In this document: positions 1-5,117 of the stretch, in pieces
Layout: every line of letters begins with the position of its first letter
Numbering within the stretch: the stretch's first letter is position 1
NCBI GenBank assembly: GCA_002352665.1
Contig: DEIV01000054.1
Coordinates: forward strand, 1 to 5,713
DNA length: 5,713 bases
Direction: 5' to 3'
Source of the DNA: Flavobacteriaceae bacterium UBA2765
Lineage (GTDB): Bacteria > Bacteroidota > Bacteroidia > Flavobacteriales > Flavobacteriaceae
The notes under the pieces: model-generated
Seen by the model: only the letters and a program-made list of their open reading frames with translations
What the model was told of the DNA's origin: nothing
The model's database searches: none
Position numbers and translations under genes: made by a program

Positions 1-30
1 CTGAAGGTAATTTTTTTAGTTTTTAAAATG

Positions 31-87
31 AAGGAGAAAAGTTACTTGTAGATGTACAGTTAAGTAACAATTTTCACTTTCCTCCTT
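31..87 (-). other. Long imperfect stem-loop in a probable leftward leader
   Basis: The outer arms are AAGGAGAAAAGT (31-42) and ACTTTCCTCCTT (76-87). Read on the minus strand they pair over 12 positions with one G-U pair. Read on the plus strand the same position is an A-C mismatch, so the structure is better as a leftward transcript. Inside it, GTTACTT (41-47) and AAGTAAC (62-68) form a second arm pair that shares two bases with the outer stem, and GTA/TAC sit near the apex. It lies about 70 bases downstream of the minus-strand promoter at 160-190. It could be a regulatory 5' leader of a gene starting left of the window, or a small RNA. There is no clean U-run on either side, so a simple terminator is less likely. 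Confidence 0.45.
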
Positions 88-159
88 TCTCCCCTAATTT
101 TAGTAATATGATACTATAACGTAATAATTTGAATTCTATTTTATCATACTAACACAAAA

Positions 160-190
160 CAAATATATGCACATTGACCATACAAGTCAA
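160..190 (-). promoter_or_regulatory. Probable leftward Bacteroidota-type promoter
   Basis: On the minus strand, TTGAC (plus 186-190) is followed 18 bases later by TATATTTG (plus 160-167), a full match to the Bacteroidota -7 consensus TAnnTTTG. Measured from TTG, the spacer is 20 bases, within the usual 19-23. Transcription would start near 153 and run off the left edge through the stem-loop at 31-87. No start codon with a useful reading frame lies between the promoter and base 1, so the gene it serves is outside the window or the product is an RNA. The -33 region also contains an inverted repeat, TTGAC-7 bases-GTCAA (174-190), a possible operator. Confidence 0.55.
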
Positions 191-200
191 TAGTGTTTCT

Positions 201-237
201 GGGTAATTTTAAAACTAGTGGAAAATGGGTAGTTTTT
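201..237. promoter_or_regulatory. Tandem GGGTA[A/G]TTTT motifs upstream of the leftward promoter
   Basis: GGGTAATTTT (201-210) and GGGTAGTTTT (228-237) are near-identical decamers 27 bases apart. They lie 11 and 38 bases beyond the -33 box of the leftward promoter at 160-190, a position where an activator could bind. Bases 238-377, between here and the DUF4870 stop codon, hold no gene I can support; the only structure I see there is a small stem-loop at 316-334. A role as regulator sites is inference; the second motif is also part of a 16-base repeat shared with the end of the DUF4870 gene. Confidence 0.3.
220..235. repeat. 16-base direct repeat, copy 1
   Basis: GGAAAATGGGTAGTTT occurs here and again, identically, at 393-408 inside the last codons of the DUF4870 gene. 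Read on the minus strand in the matching frame this copy also encodes NYPFS, followed by TSFKI, against NYPFS-LKFI in the gene. It may be a fossil of a duplicated gene end or a shared binding site. An exact 16-mer with six G/C bases is unlikely by chance in a window of this size. Confidence 0.6.
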
Positions 238-315
238 AATCGTTTTGTAATGTGCTGTTTATCAATATGTTATTTAAATTACTCTTGATAATTCTACAAT
301 TAGCACCCTAAAACT

Positions 316-334
316 TAACATTTACTTAATGTTA
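316..334 (-). terminator. Weak candidate terminator after the DUF4870 gene
   Basis: TAACATT (316-322) and AATGTTA (328-334) form a 7-bp stem with a 5-base loop, 44 bases downstream of the DUF4870 stop on the minus strand. It is followed leftwards by AGTTTTAG. The stem is A/T-rich and the U-run is short, so termination would be weak. No better terminator is seen for this gene. Confidence 0.25.
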
Positions 335-377
335 CCGTTAAAAATAAGTTAAATAAATGTCTGTTTTTTTCTTAATA

Positions 378-713
378 TTATATAAACTTTAAGGAAAATG
401 GGTAGTTTGGATGCTCTCCATTACTCGCTTTTATGGCATTTATTATTGGAAAAATAAAGTAAAAGACGCCAATTATAAAAAACCCAAGTAATCCTAATCC
501 GAAAAAAAGTACCAAAGGAATGCATATTATCATATAGATAATCATACTTATTCTAAAATTGATAATAGATTTACCATGTTCATCCATAGTAAACACTTTA
601 TCCTTATTGGTTAACCATATTATTAGCGGCACTAAAAATCCACCAATAACCGTTACCAAATCTAACAGTTGACTTAAATGTGTGAGTACTAATAACTGAT
701 TATTTTTTTTCAT
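378..713 (-). CDS. DUF4870 (Tic20-like) small integral membrane protein
   Basis: This encodes a 111-residue membrane protein that I assign to the DUF4870 family, whose biochemical role is not established. Visible marks are a short polar N-terminus, a THLSQLL segment leading into a first hydrophobic helix (about 9-34), a polar loop with the family-type D-E-H-G-K-S-I-I-N-F pattern (44-53), two closely spaced hydrophobic helices (about 55-95), and the typical ending with NGE followed by YPFSLKFI. The start is taken at 713 (MKKNNQL). An in-frame ATG at 749 would add 12 basic residues not expected in the family and would sit on top of the candidate promoter. The gene is divergent from mnmE with 135 bases between the starts. 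It probably sits in the inner membrane. The family call is confident; no function should be inferred. Confidence 0.85.
   Translation of the reverse strand: MKKNNQLLVLTHLSQLLDLVTVIGGFLVPLIIWLTNKDKVFTMDEHGKSIINFRISMIIYMIICIPLVLFFGLGLLGFFIIGVFYFIFPIINAIKASNGEHPNYPFSLKFI
393..408. repeat. 16-base direct repeat, copy 2 (inside the DUF4870 gene end)
   Basis: This is identical to 220-235. Here it encodes the conserved NYPFS near the C-terminus of the DUF4870 protein on the minus strand, so this copy is constrained as coding sequence. Confidence 0.6.
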
Positions 714-746
714 TTTATAGTATTTTGCTTTTATACTTATATGTCG

Positions 747-774
747 CAAAATTGGTCAAATTGTTACAAGTCAA
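747..774 (-). promoter_or_regulatory. Candidate promoter of the DUF4870 gene
   Basis: On the minus strand, TTGAC (plus 770-774) precedes CAATTTTG (plus 747-754), one base from TAnnTTTG. The predicted start is near 740, giving a leader of about 27 bases before the ATG at 713. The spacer from TTG is only 17 bases, shorter than usual, so this is tentative. The -33 segment TACAAGTCAAT (765-775, plus) is identical to that of the leftward promoter at 160-190 (plus 181-191). Confidence 0.35.
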
Positions 775-789
775 TGTTTTATAAACATT
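773..789. promoter_or_regulatory. 7-bp perfect inverted repeat between DUF4870 and mnmE
   Basis: AATGTTT (773-779) and AAACATT (783-789) are separated by TAT. The repeat lies next to the -33 box of the candidate DUF4870 promoter and about 35 bases ahead of the mnmE -7 element. It could be an operator; A/T-rich sequence makes chance palindromes fairly common. Confidence 0.25.
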
Positions 790-823
790 CTTTAAAATTT
801 ACAAAACGCATCAACATAATTCC

Positions 824-831
824 TATTTTTG
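824..831 (+). promoter_or_regulatory. mnmE -7 promoter element
   Basis: TATTTTTG matches TAnnTTTG exactly and lies 17 bases before the mnmE ATG at 849, predicting a leader of about 10 bases. No convincing TTG is seen 19-23 bases upstream. Its position supports the start at 849 over any upstream ATG. Confidence 0.5.
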
Positions 832-848
832 TATGTTTTAATAAATGT

Positions 849-2246
849 ATGGACATACAAGATACTATTATTGCTTTAGCTACGCCTTCTGGCATAGGTG
901 CCATTGCCGTTATTCGTTTATCGGGTGATGATGCTATAGCTATTGCCAATAAATTTTTTAAATCTATACATGGTAAAAATCTCAATAAACAGAAGTCGCA
1001 TACCATACATTTAGGTCATATTATTGATGGTAATAGGGTAATTGATGAAGTACTTATTTCTGTTTTTAAGAATCCTAATTCTTATACCGGCGAAAATGTT
1101 ATTGAAATTTCTTGTCATGGTTCAACGTATATTCAACAAGAAATTATACAATTGTTTATTAAAAATGGAGTCAGATTAGCGAATCCCGGAGAGTTTACTT
1201 TAAGAACTTTCCTTAATGGAAAATTAGATTTGAGTCAGGCAGAAGCTGTAGCTGATCTAATTGCATCCGATTCGAAAGCTTCACATCAAATTGCCATGCA
1301 ACAAATGCGAGGTGGATTTTCGAATGAAATTGAACAATTGCGTCAGGAGTTACTCAATTTTGCTTCTTTAATAGAATTGGAATTAGATTTTGCTGAAGAA
1401 GATGTTGAATTTGCTAATAGAAATGACTTTCAAAAATTAGTTCATAAAATCACAAATGTTTTAAAACGATTGATAGCATCATTTGCCTATGGTAATGTAT
1501 TAAAAAACGGAATTCCCGTTGCCATTATTGGCGAGCCCAATGTTGGAAAATCTACCTTATTAAATACCCTATTGAATGAAGAAAAAGCTATTGTTAGTGA
1601 AATAGCAGGAACCACAAGAGATGCTATTGAAGATGAAATGATCATTGAGGGTGTAACCTATAGGTTTATTGATACCGCAGGCATTAGAGAGACTAAAGAT
1701 ACTATTGAAAGTATTGGAATTAAAAAAACTTTTGAAAAGGCATCACAAGCACAAGTTATCCTCTATTTACTCGATGCCGTAAAGATTAAAAAATTAAAAA
1801 TTAAAATTCATAATCTTATAAATGACATTGATTTACTTCGGCAAAAATATCCTAAAAAAAAGATCCTTGTCATTGTAAACAAAACGGATATATTAACAGA
1901 AAAAGAAATTTCAAATCTAAAATCTAAAATCTCAGATCTCATATTCCTATCCGCCAAAAATAATGAAGGGATAAATGCCTTAAAAAATAAATTAACTGCA
2001 TTAGCAAATACCGGAGCCTTAAGTAATAATCAGACCATAGTAAGTAATAGTCGTCATTTTGAAGCATTGAATAATGCGTTGATAGAAATTGTAAATGTTC
2101 AAAAAGGCATAGATCAAAATATAAGTAGTGATCTTATCGCTATTGATATTCGACAAGCCCTAAACTATTTAGGTGAAATTACGGGAAAAGTGACCAATGA
2201 AGATCTGTTAGGAAATATTTTTGCTAATTTTTGTATTGGGAAATAA
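849..2246 (+). CDS. mnmE: tRNA uridine-5-carboxymethylaminomethyl(34) synthesis GTPase MnmE
   Basis: MnmE (formerly TrmE) works with MnmG to build the cmnm5 group on wobble U34 of certain tRNAs, using a tetrahydrofolate one-carbon unit and K+-stimulated GTP hydrolysis in the cytosol. The 465-residue product is close to the usual 450-465. The N-terminal folate-binding domain begins DTIIALATPSG and covers about 1-118. A helical domain follows, with an inserted GTPase domain carrying G1 GEPNVGKST (228-236), GTTRD (254-258), G3 DTAG (275-278) with Glu281 matching the known catalytic Glu, G4 NKTD (344-347) and G5 SAK (368-370). The protein ends in the hallmark FCIGK with Cys462. The start at 849 is chosen because family proteins begin just before DTI and a -7 box lies at 824. 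An in-frame ATG at 741 adds 36 unrelated residues. Residues 311-337 and 351-363 are lysine-rich and partly encoded by heptamer repeats. Confidence 0.98.
   Translation: MDIQDTIIALATPSGIGAIAVIRLSGDDAIAIANKFFKSIHGKNLNKQKSHTIHLGHIIDGNRVIDEVLISVFKNPNSYTGENVIEISCHGSTYIQQEIIQLFIKNGVRLANPGEFTLRTFLNGKLDLSQAEAVADLIASDSKASHQIAMQQMRGGFSNEIEQLRQELLNFASLIELELDFAEEDVEFANRNDFQKLVHKITNVLKRLIASFAYGNVLKNGIPVAIIGEPNVGKSTLLNTLLNEEKAIVSEIAGTTRDAIEDEMIIEGVTYRFIDTAGIRETKDTIESIGIKKTFEKASQAQVILYLLDAVKIKKLKIKIHNLINDIDLLRQKYPKKKILVIVNKTDILTEKEISNLKSKISDLIFLSAKNNEGINALKNKLTALANTGALSNNQTIVSNSRHFEALNNALIEIVNVQKGIDQNISSDLIAIDIRQALNYLGEITGKVTNEDLLGNIFANFCIGK
1785..1809 (+). repeat. ATTAAAA-like heptamer run inside mnmE
   Basis: Roughly three ATTAAAA-type units encode the lysine- and isoleucine-rich segment near residues 313-320, in a part of the GTPase domain that varies in length between species. 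The run is A/T-rich low complexity and may be simple drift. Confidence 0.4.
1913..1933 (+). repeat. Three tandem AAATCTA heptamers inside mnmE
   Basis: AAATCTA is repeated at 1913-1919 and 1920-1926, with a third copy at 1927-1933 ending in C. Three units make 21 bases, so the reading frame is kept. The run encodes NLKSKIS between the G4 and G5 motifs, in a loop that is variable in the family. Confidence 0.6.
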
Positions 2247-2278
2247 GTTAAAAGTAGAAATCAATACTCTTGAAAATC

Positions 2279-2926
2279 TTATTTCTGGCTTTCTTTTAGC
2301 ATGGGTACAAATCGAAATTCTCCAAACTCATGTTTTTCAAATTCTTTTTCGCTTTTGCGGATATATAGTGTCATAACCTGAACCTCATCGCCAACTGGAA
2401 TGACTAGCCTACCTCCTACTTTTAATTGACTTAGTAAGGGTTTTGGTACAAAAGGAGCTCCTGCTGTAACAATAATTTTATCAAAAGGTGCATATTCCGA
2501 CCAGCCTTTATAACCATCTCCAAAATTTAATTTTTTGGCCACGTATCCTAGTTTTGGCAAAAACTTCTTAACTTTTTCGTACAATTCCTTTTGCCTTTCA
2601 ATACTATAGACTTCGGCTTTAAGTTCTATCAAGACTGCTGTTTGATAACCTGAACCGGTACCAATTTCTAAAACCTTATCATTGGGTTCAATTTTCAATA
2701 ATTCTGTTTGGAAAGCTACCGTATAAGGTTGAGAAATGGTTTGGTTGGCTGCAATAGGAAATGCATTGTCTTGATAAGCAAAATCTATAAATCCGGAATC
2801 CATAAATAGGTGCCTGGGAATTTTAGATATGGCATCAAGTACTTTTTCATCCTTAATTCCTTTAGCCTGAACCGTCTTAACTAACTGATTACGAAGTCCT
2901 TTATGTTTATGTAAGTCTTTCATCAT
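2279..2926 (-). CDS. pcm: Protein-L-isoaspartate O-methyltransferase
   Basis: The enzyme methylates L-isoaspartyl (and D-aspartyl) residues formed in ageing proteins, using S-adenosylmethionine, so that they can revert to normal aspartate. It is cytosolic. The 215-residue product matches the family length (E. coli is 208). Visible marks are PRHLFMD (37-43), QTISQPYTVA (62-71) with the conserved Ser65, the AdoMet-binding motif VLEIGTGSGYQTA (85-97), the acidic residue at the end of the next strand (SIE, 108-110), FDKIIVTAGAP (148-158) and GGRLVIPVG (171-179). The start is either 2926 or the adjacent ATG at 2923; the second would fit the usual MKD opening. The gene converges with mnmE, with 32 bases between the stops and no obvious terminator. 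It is divergent from the oxidoreductase gene. Confidence 0.96.
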   Translation of the reverse strand: MMKDLHKHKGLRNQLVKTVQAKGIKDEKVLDAISKIPRHLFMDSGFIDFAYQDNAFPIAANQTISQPYTVAFQTELLKIEPNDKVLEIGTGSGYQTAVLIELKAEVYSIERQKELYEKVKKFLPKLGYVAKKLNFGDGYKGWSEYAPFDKIIVTAGAPFVPKPLLSQLKVGGRLVIPVGDEVQVMTLYIRKSEKEFEKHEFGEFRFVPMLKESQK

Positions 2927-2934
2927 AATTTTTC

Positions 2935-2966
2935 CAAAGTAAATAATTATTTTACTAAATAAACAA
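2935..2966 (-). promoter_or_regulatory. Candidate pcm promoter
   Basis: On the minus strand, TTG (plus 2964-2966) is followed after 21 bases by TTACTTTG (plus 2935-2942), one base off TAnnTTTG. The predicted start lies only a few bases before the ATG pair at 2926/2923, so the mRNA would be almost leaderless. The palindrome AAATAATTATTT (2941-2952) overlaps the spacer and the end of the -7 element. Confidence 0.4.
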
Positions 2967-2985
2967 TTAAAAAAGGGTTATTTAC

Positions 2986-2993
2986 TACCTTTG
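2986..2993 (+). promoter_or_regulatory. -7 promoter element of the Gfo/Idh/MocA gene
   Basis: TACCTTTG matches TAnnTTTG exactly and ends 16 bases before the ATG at 3010, giving a leader of about 10 bases. No clear TTG is found 19-23 bases upstream. There is no Shine-Dalgarno sequence; the sequence just before the start is A/T-only. Confidence 0.5.
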
Positions 2994-3009
2994 TTTAAAA
3001 TATTTATTT

Positions 3010-3972
3010 ATGCTGAAAATTGGTGTATTAGGTGCAGGTCATCTCGGTAAAATCCATTTAAAATTACTACAACAATCTGATAAATATGAACTGATTGGTT
3101 TTTATGACCCAGACGATAGTAATGCCAAAAAAGTGGCTGATGAATTTGGCTATCGGTTATTCAATACAGTAACTGAATTGATAGATGCCGTTGAAGTTAT
3201 TGATATTGTTACACCAACTTTATCACATTTTAATTGTGCTAAAGAAGCCATCACAAAAGGACGCCATATTTTTATTGAAAAACCCATCACAAAAACGATC
3301 ATAGAAGCTGAATCTCTTAAAACCTTGGCAAGTGCCAATCATGTTATTGGTCAAGTAGGACATGTTGAGCGATTTAATCCTGCCTTTACTGCAGTAAAAG
3401 ACGCCATACAAAATCCGATGTTTATTGAGGCTCACAGGTTGGCTGAATTTAATCCGAGAGGTACTGATGTACCTGTTGTATTAGATCTGATGATACATGA
3501 TATTGATATCATTTTGAGTGTTGTAAAATCAAAGGTGAAAAGTATTCATGCCAGTGGCGTAGCAGTAATTAGTGAGACTCCTGATATTGCGAATGCACGA
3601 ATAGAATTTGAAAACGGATGTGTTGCCAACTTAACGGCTAGTAGAATATCCATGAAAAACATGCGTAAATCTAGATTTTTTCAAAAAGATGCCTATATAT
3701 CAGTTGATTTTTTGGAAAAGAAAAGTGAATTGGTAAAAATGAAAGATGTCCCTGAAAATCCTGATGAATTTGCTATGATTTTACAAAATGCAGAAGGGGT
3801 TAAAAAACAGATCTATTTTGAAAATCCAACCATAGGATCTAACAATGCTATTTTAGATGAGTTAGAATCTTTTGCCTATGCCATAGTGAATGGTACTGAG
3901 CCAATAGTTACACTTAGCCATGGTGGTAAAGCATTAAAAGTTGCACAGCAAATTATTGATTGTTTTAAGTAG
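3010..3972 (+). CDS. Gfo/Idh/MocA-family NAD(P)-dependent oxidoreductase
   Basis: This 320-residue protein is of the Gfo/Idh/MocA family (COG0673), which oxidises or reduces sugars, sugar nucleotides and inositols, usually in the cytosol. The N-terminal Rossmann fold has the GAGHLG nucleotide-binding loop (8-13) and an acidic residue after strand 2 (Asp33), suggesting NAD. The family EKP motif is at 90-92, with Lys91 as the usual catalytic lysine. GHVERFNPA (117-125) and the catalytic-region pattern D-L-M-I-H-D-I-D (159-166, His163) follow, then the C-terminal alpha/beta substrate domain. The VERFNPA signature recalls sugar-nucleotide dehydrogenases such as UDP-GlcNAc 3-dehydrogenases, but that is from memory and the substrate cannot be read here. 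Start 3010 puts the Rossmann motif at the normal distance and follows a good -7 box. It is followed after 129 bases by the acyl-CoA dehydrogenase gene. Confidence 0.93.
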   Translation: MLKIGVLGAGHLGKIHLKLLQQSDKYELIGFYDPDDSNAKKVADEFGYRLFNTVTELIDAVEVIDIVTPTLSHFNCAKEAITKGRHIFIEKPITKTIIEAESLKTLASANHVIGQVGHVERFNPAFTAVKDAIQNPMFIEAHRLAEFNPRGTDVPVVLDLMIHDIDIILSVVKSKVKSIHASGVAVISETPDIANARIEFENGCVANLTASRISMKNMRKSRFFQKDAYISVDFLEKKSELVKMKDVPENPDEFAMILQNAEGVKKQIYFENPTIGSNNAILDELESFAYAIVNGTEPIVTLSHGGKALKVAQQIIDCFK

Positions 3973-3982
3973 TCGAAGGCCA

Positions 3983-4010
3983 ACTTAGAAGCTTGAAGTT
4001 AGAAATAGAG
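3983..4010 (+). repeat. Degenerate AGTTAGA heptamers
   Basis: ACTTAGA, AGCTTGA, AGTTAGA and AATAGAG follow each other without gaps, a worn tandem heptamer just after the oxidoreductase stop. They lie in non-coding sequence and may be the remains of a repeat or chance. Confidence 0.3.
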
Positions 4011-4025
4011 TTCATCTGTAAGTAT

Positions 4026-4081
4026 GGAACTCGGTTTAAAAAAAATAGTAAATACAGAACCTTCCATTGGAATGGTTTTTT
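4026..4081 (+). terminator. Intrinsic terminator or attenuator between the two dehydrogenase genes
   Basis: AACCTTCC (4058-4065), a 3-base loop, then GGAA-T-GGTT (4069-4077) form an 8-bp stem with one bulged T, running into six T residues (4076-4081). This has the form of an intrinsic terminator ending 20 bases before the next ATG. The upstream sequence GGAA-ctc-GGTT (4026-4036) can pair with the same AACCTTCC, which would break the terminator. It may simply end the oxidoreductase transcript; regulated read-through is inference. Confidence 0.4.
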
Positions 4082-4101
4082 AAACATAATTAGATTATAT
4101 A

Positions 4102-5001
4102 ATGAAAAATATAGCTGTAATTGGGGCAGGAACAATGGGAAATGGAATTGCCCATGTTTTTGCACAAAACGGATACCAAGTTAATCTCATTGATATTGCT
4201 CAAGATGCTTTAGATAAAGGCATAGCTACTATCACTAGAAACTTAGACAGAATGCTTTCTAAAGAACGCATTACGGAACAGGACAAAGAAAGTACACTGG
4301 CTAATATTCAAACATTTACTTCTGTAAAAAATGGCGTGCAACACACAGATTTAGTTATAGAAGCTGCCACTGAAAATATTGATTTAAAGCTTAGTATTTT
4401 TAAAGAGCTAGATGAACTTTGTGAGACTAAAACTATTCTCGCCACCAATACTTCTTCAATATCCATCACTAAAATTGCTGCAGCTACTTCAAGACCTGAA
4501 AAAGTAATAGGCATGCACTTTATGAATCCTGTACCGATTATGAAATTGGTAGAAATCATTCGTGGCTATTCTACTTCTGATGAAGTTACCGGGCTAATTA
4601 TGGAACTTTCAAAAAAATTAAATAAGGTACCGGTTGAAGTAAATGACTATCCCGGTTTTATAGCCAACAGGATATTAATGCCTATGCTTAATGAAGCCAT
4701 TTATTCTTTATATGAAAATGTAGCAGGTGTTTATGAAATTGATACGGTAATGAAATTGGGAATGGCCCATCCTATGGGACCGTTACAATTGGCTGACTTT
4801 ATTGGTTTAGATGTTTGCTTATCTATTTTAACTGTATTGCATGATGGATTCGGAAATCCTAAATACGCTCCTTGCCCTTTATTGGTGAATATGGTCACAG
4901 CGGGTAAATTAGGTGTTAAATCAGGTGAAGGTTTTTATGATTATTCTGAGAGCAGAAAGGCAGAAAAAATTGCTAAGGAGTTTAGACAATCAGTCCGATA
5001 A
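4102..5001 (+). CDS. 3-hydroxyacyl-CoA (3-hydroxybutyryl-CoA type) dehydrogenase
   Basis: This 299-residue single-function enzyme of the 3HCDH family (Hbd/PaaH-like) interconverts (S)-3-hydroxyacyl-CoA and 3-oxoacyl-CoA with NAD(H) in the cytosol, in beta-oxidation, aromatic-acid breakdown or butanoate metabolism. The N-terminal Rossmann domain has GAGTMGNG (8-15) and Asp31 for the NAD ribose. Active-site residues are in place: NTSS (116-119), His139 in GMHFMNPVP, Glu151 and Asn189 in PGFIANR. The C-terminal helical domain has HPMGPLQLADFIGLD (223-237) and ends with LGVKSGEGFYDY (270-281). Length is slightly above the usual 280-290. The start is fixed by the Rossmann motif; there is no Shine-Dalgarno sequence. 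No acyl-CoA ligase, thiolase or enoyl-CoA hydratase is adjacent, so the pathway is not shown by context. Chain-length preference is inference from family resemblance. Confidence 0.96.
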   Translation: MKNIAVIGAGTMGNGIAHVFAQNGYQVNLIDIAQDALDKGIATITRNLDRMLSKERITEQDKESTLANIQTFTSVKNGVQHTDLVIEAATENIDLKLSIFKELDELCETKTILATNTSSISITKIAAATSRPEKVIGMHFMNPVPIMKLVEIIRGYSTSDEVTGLIMELSKKLNKVPVEVNDYPGFIANRILMPMLNEAIYSLYENVAGVYEIDTVMKLGMAHPMGPLQLADFIGLDVCLSILTVLHDGFGNPKYAPCPLLVNMVTAGKLGVKSGEGFYDYSESRKAEKIAKEFRQSVR

Positions 5002-5049
5002 TAATATTTCATTTTTTGGAACGTCTAGGAGCAATCAATAATAAAAGCA

Positions 5050-5064
5050 GAATTCTTTGAATTC
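5050..5064. repeat. Paired GAATTC palindromes
   Basis: GAATTC occurs at 5050-5055 and 5059-5064 with TTT between, forming both a direct and an inverted repeat in the 116-base gap before the lipoprotein gene. A 6-bp hairpin is possible but has no U-run after it. It could be an operator; evidence is only the symmetry. Confidence 0.25.
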
Positions 5065-5117
5065 AAAAGCAACGCTACATACATAGTTGTATCTAATTTG
5101 AAACAAAGTTTTGTAAA

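Noticed and set aside
1..51. The end of a plus-strand gene (open frame from base 1 to a TAG at 49-51)
   Set aside because: Only 16 codons are visible, with low-complexity composition and no recognisable motif; the stem-loop at 31-87 overlaps it.
714..749. A longer DUF4870 start at 749
   Set aside because: The extra 12 residues do not resemble the family start, and the best -7 element for the gene lies at 747-754, so this ATG would be at or before the transcription start.
741..848. An N-terminal extension of mnmE by 36 codons
   Set aside because: The sequence is unlike MnmE N-termini, contains the mnmE -7 element and overlaps the candidate promoter of the divergent gene.
779..1006. A 75-codon minus-strand frame
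   Set aside because: It is antisense to the conserved N-terminus of mnmE and has no family resemblance.
3150..3435. Two minus-strand frames inside the oxidoreductase gene
   Set aside because: They are shadows of a well-supported coding sequence, cysteine- and phenylalanine-rich without motif or promoter.
3965..4184. Short frames on both strands between the two dehydrogenase genes
   Set aside because: They overlap the terminator-like hairpin and the start of the acyl-CoA dehydrogenase, and read as low-complexity shadow sequence.
5050..5064. The GAATTC pair as a terminator after the acyl-CoA dehydrogenase
   Set aside because: The 6-bp stem is A/T-rich and is followed by AAAAG rather than a T-run on the plus strand.
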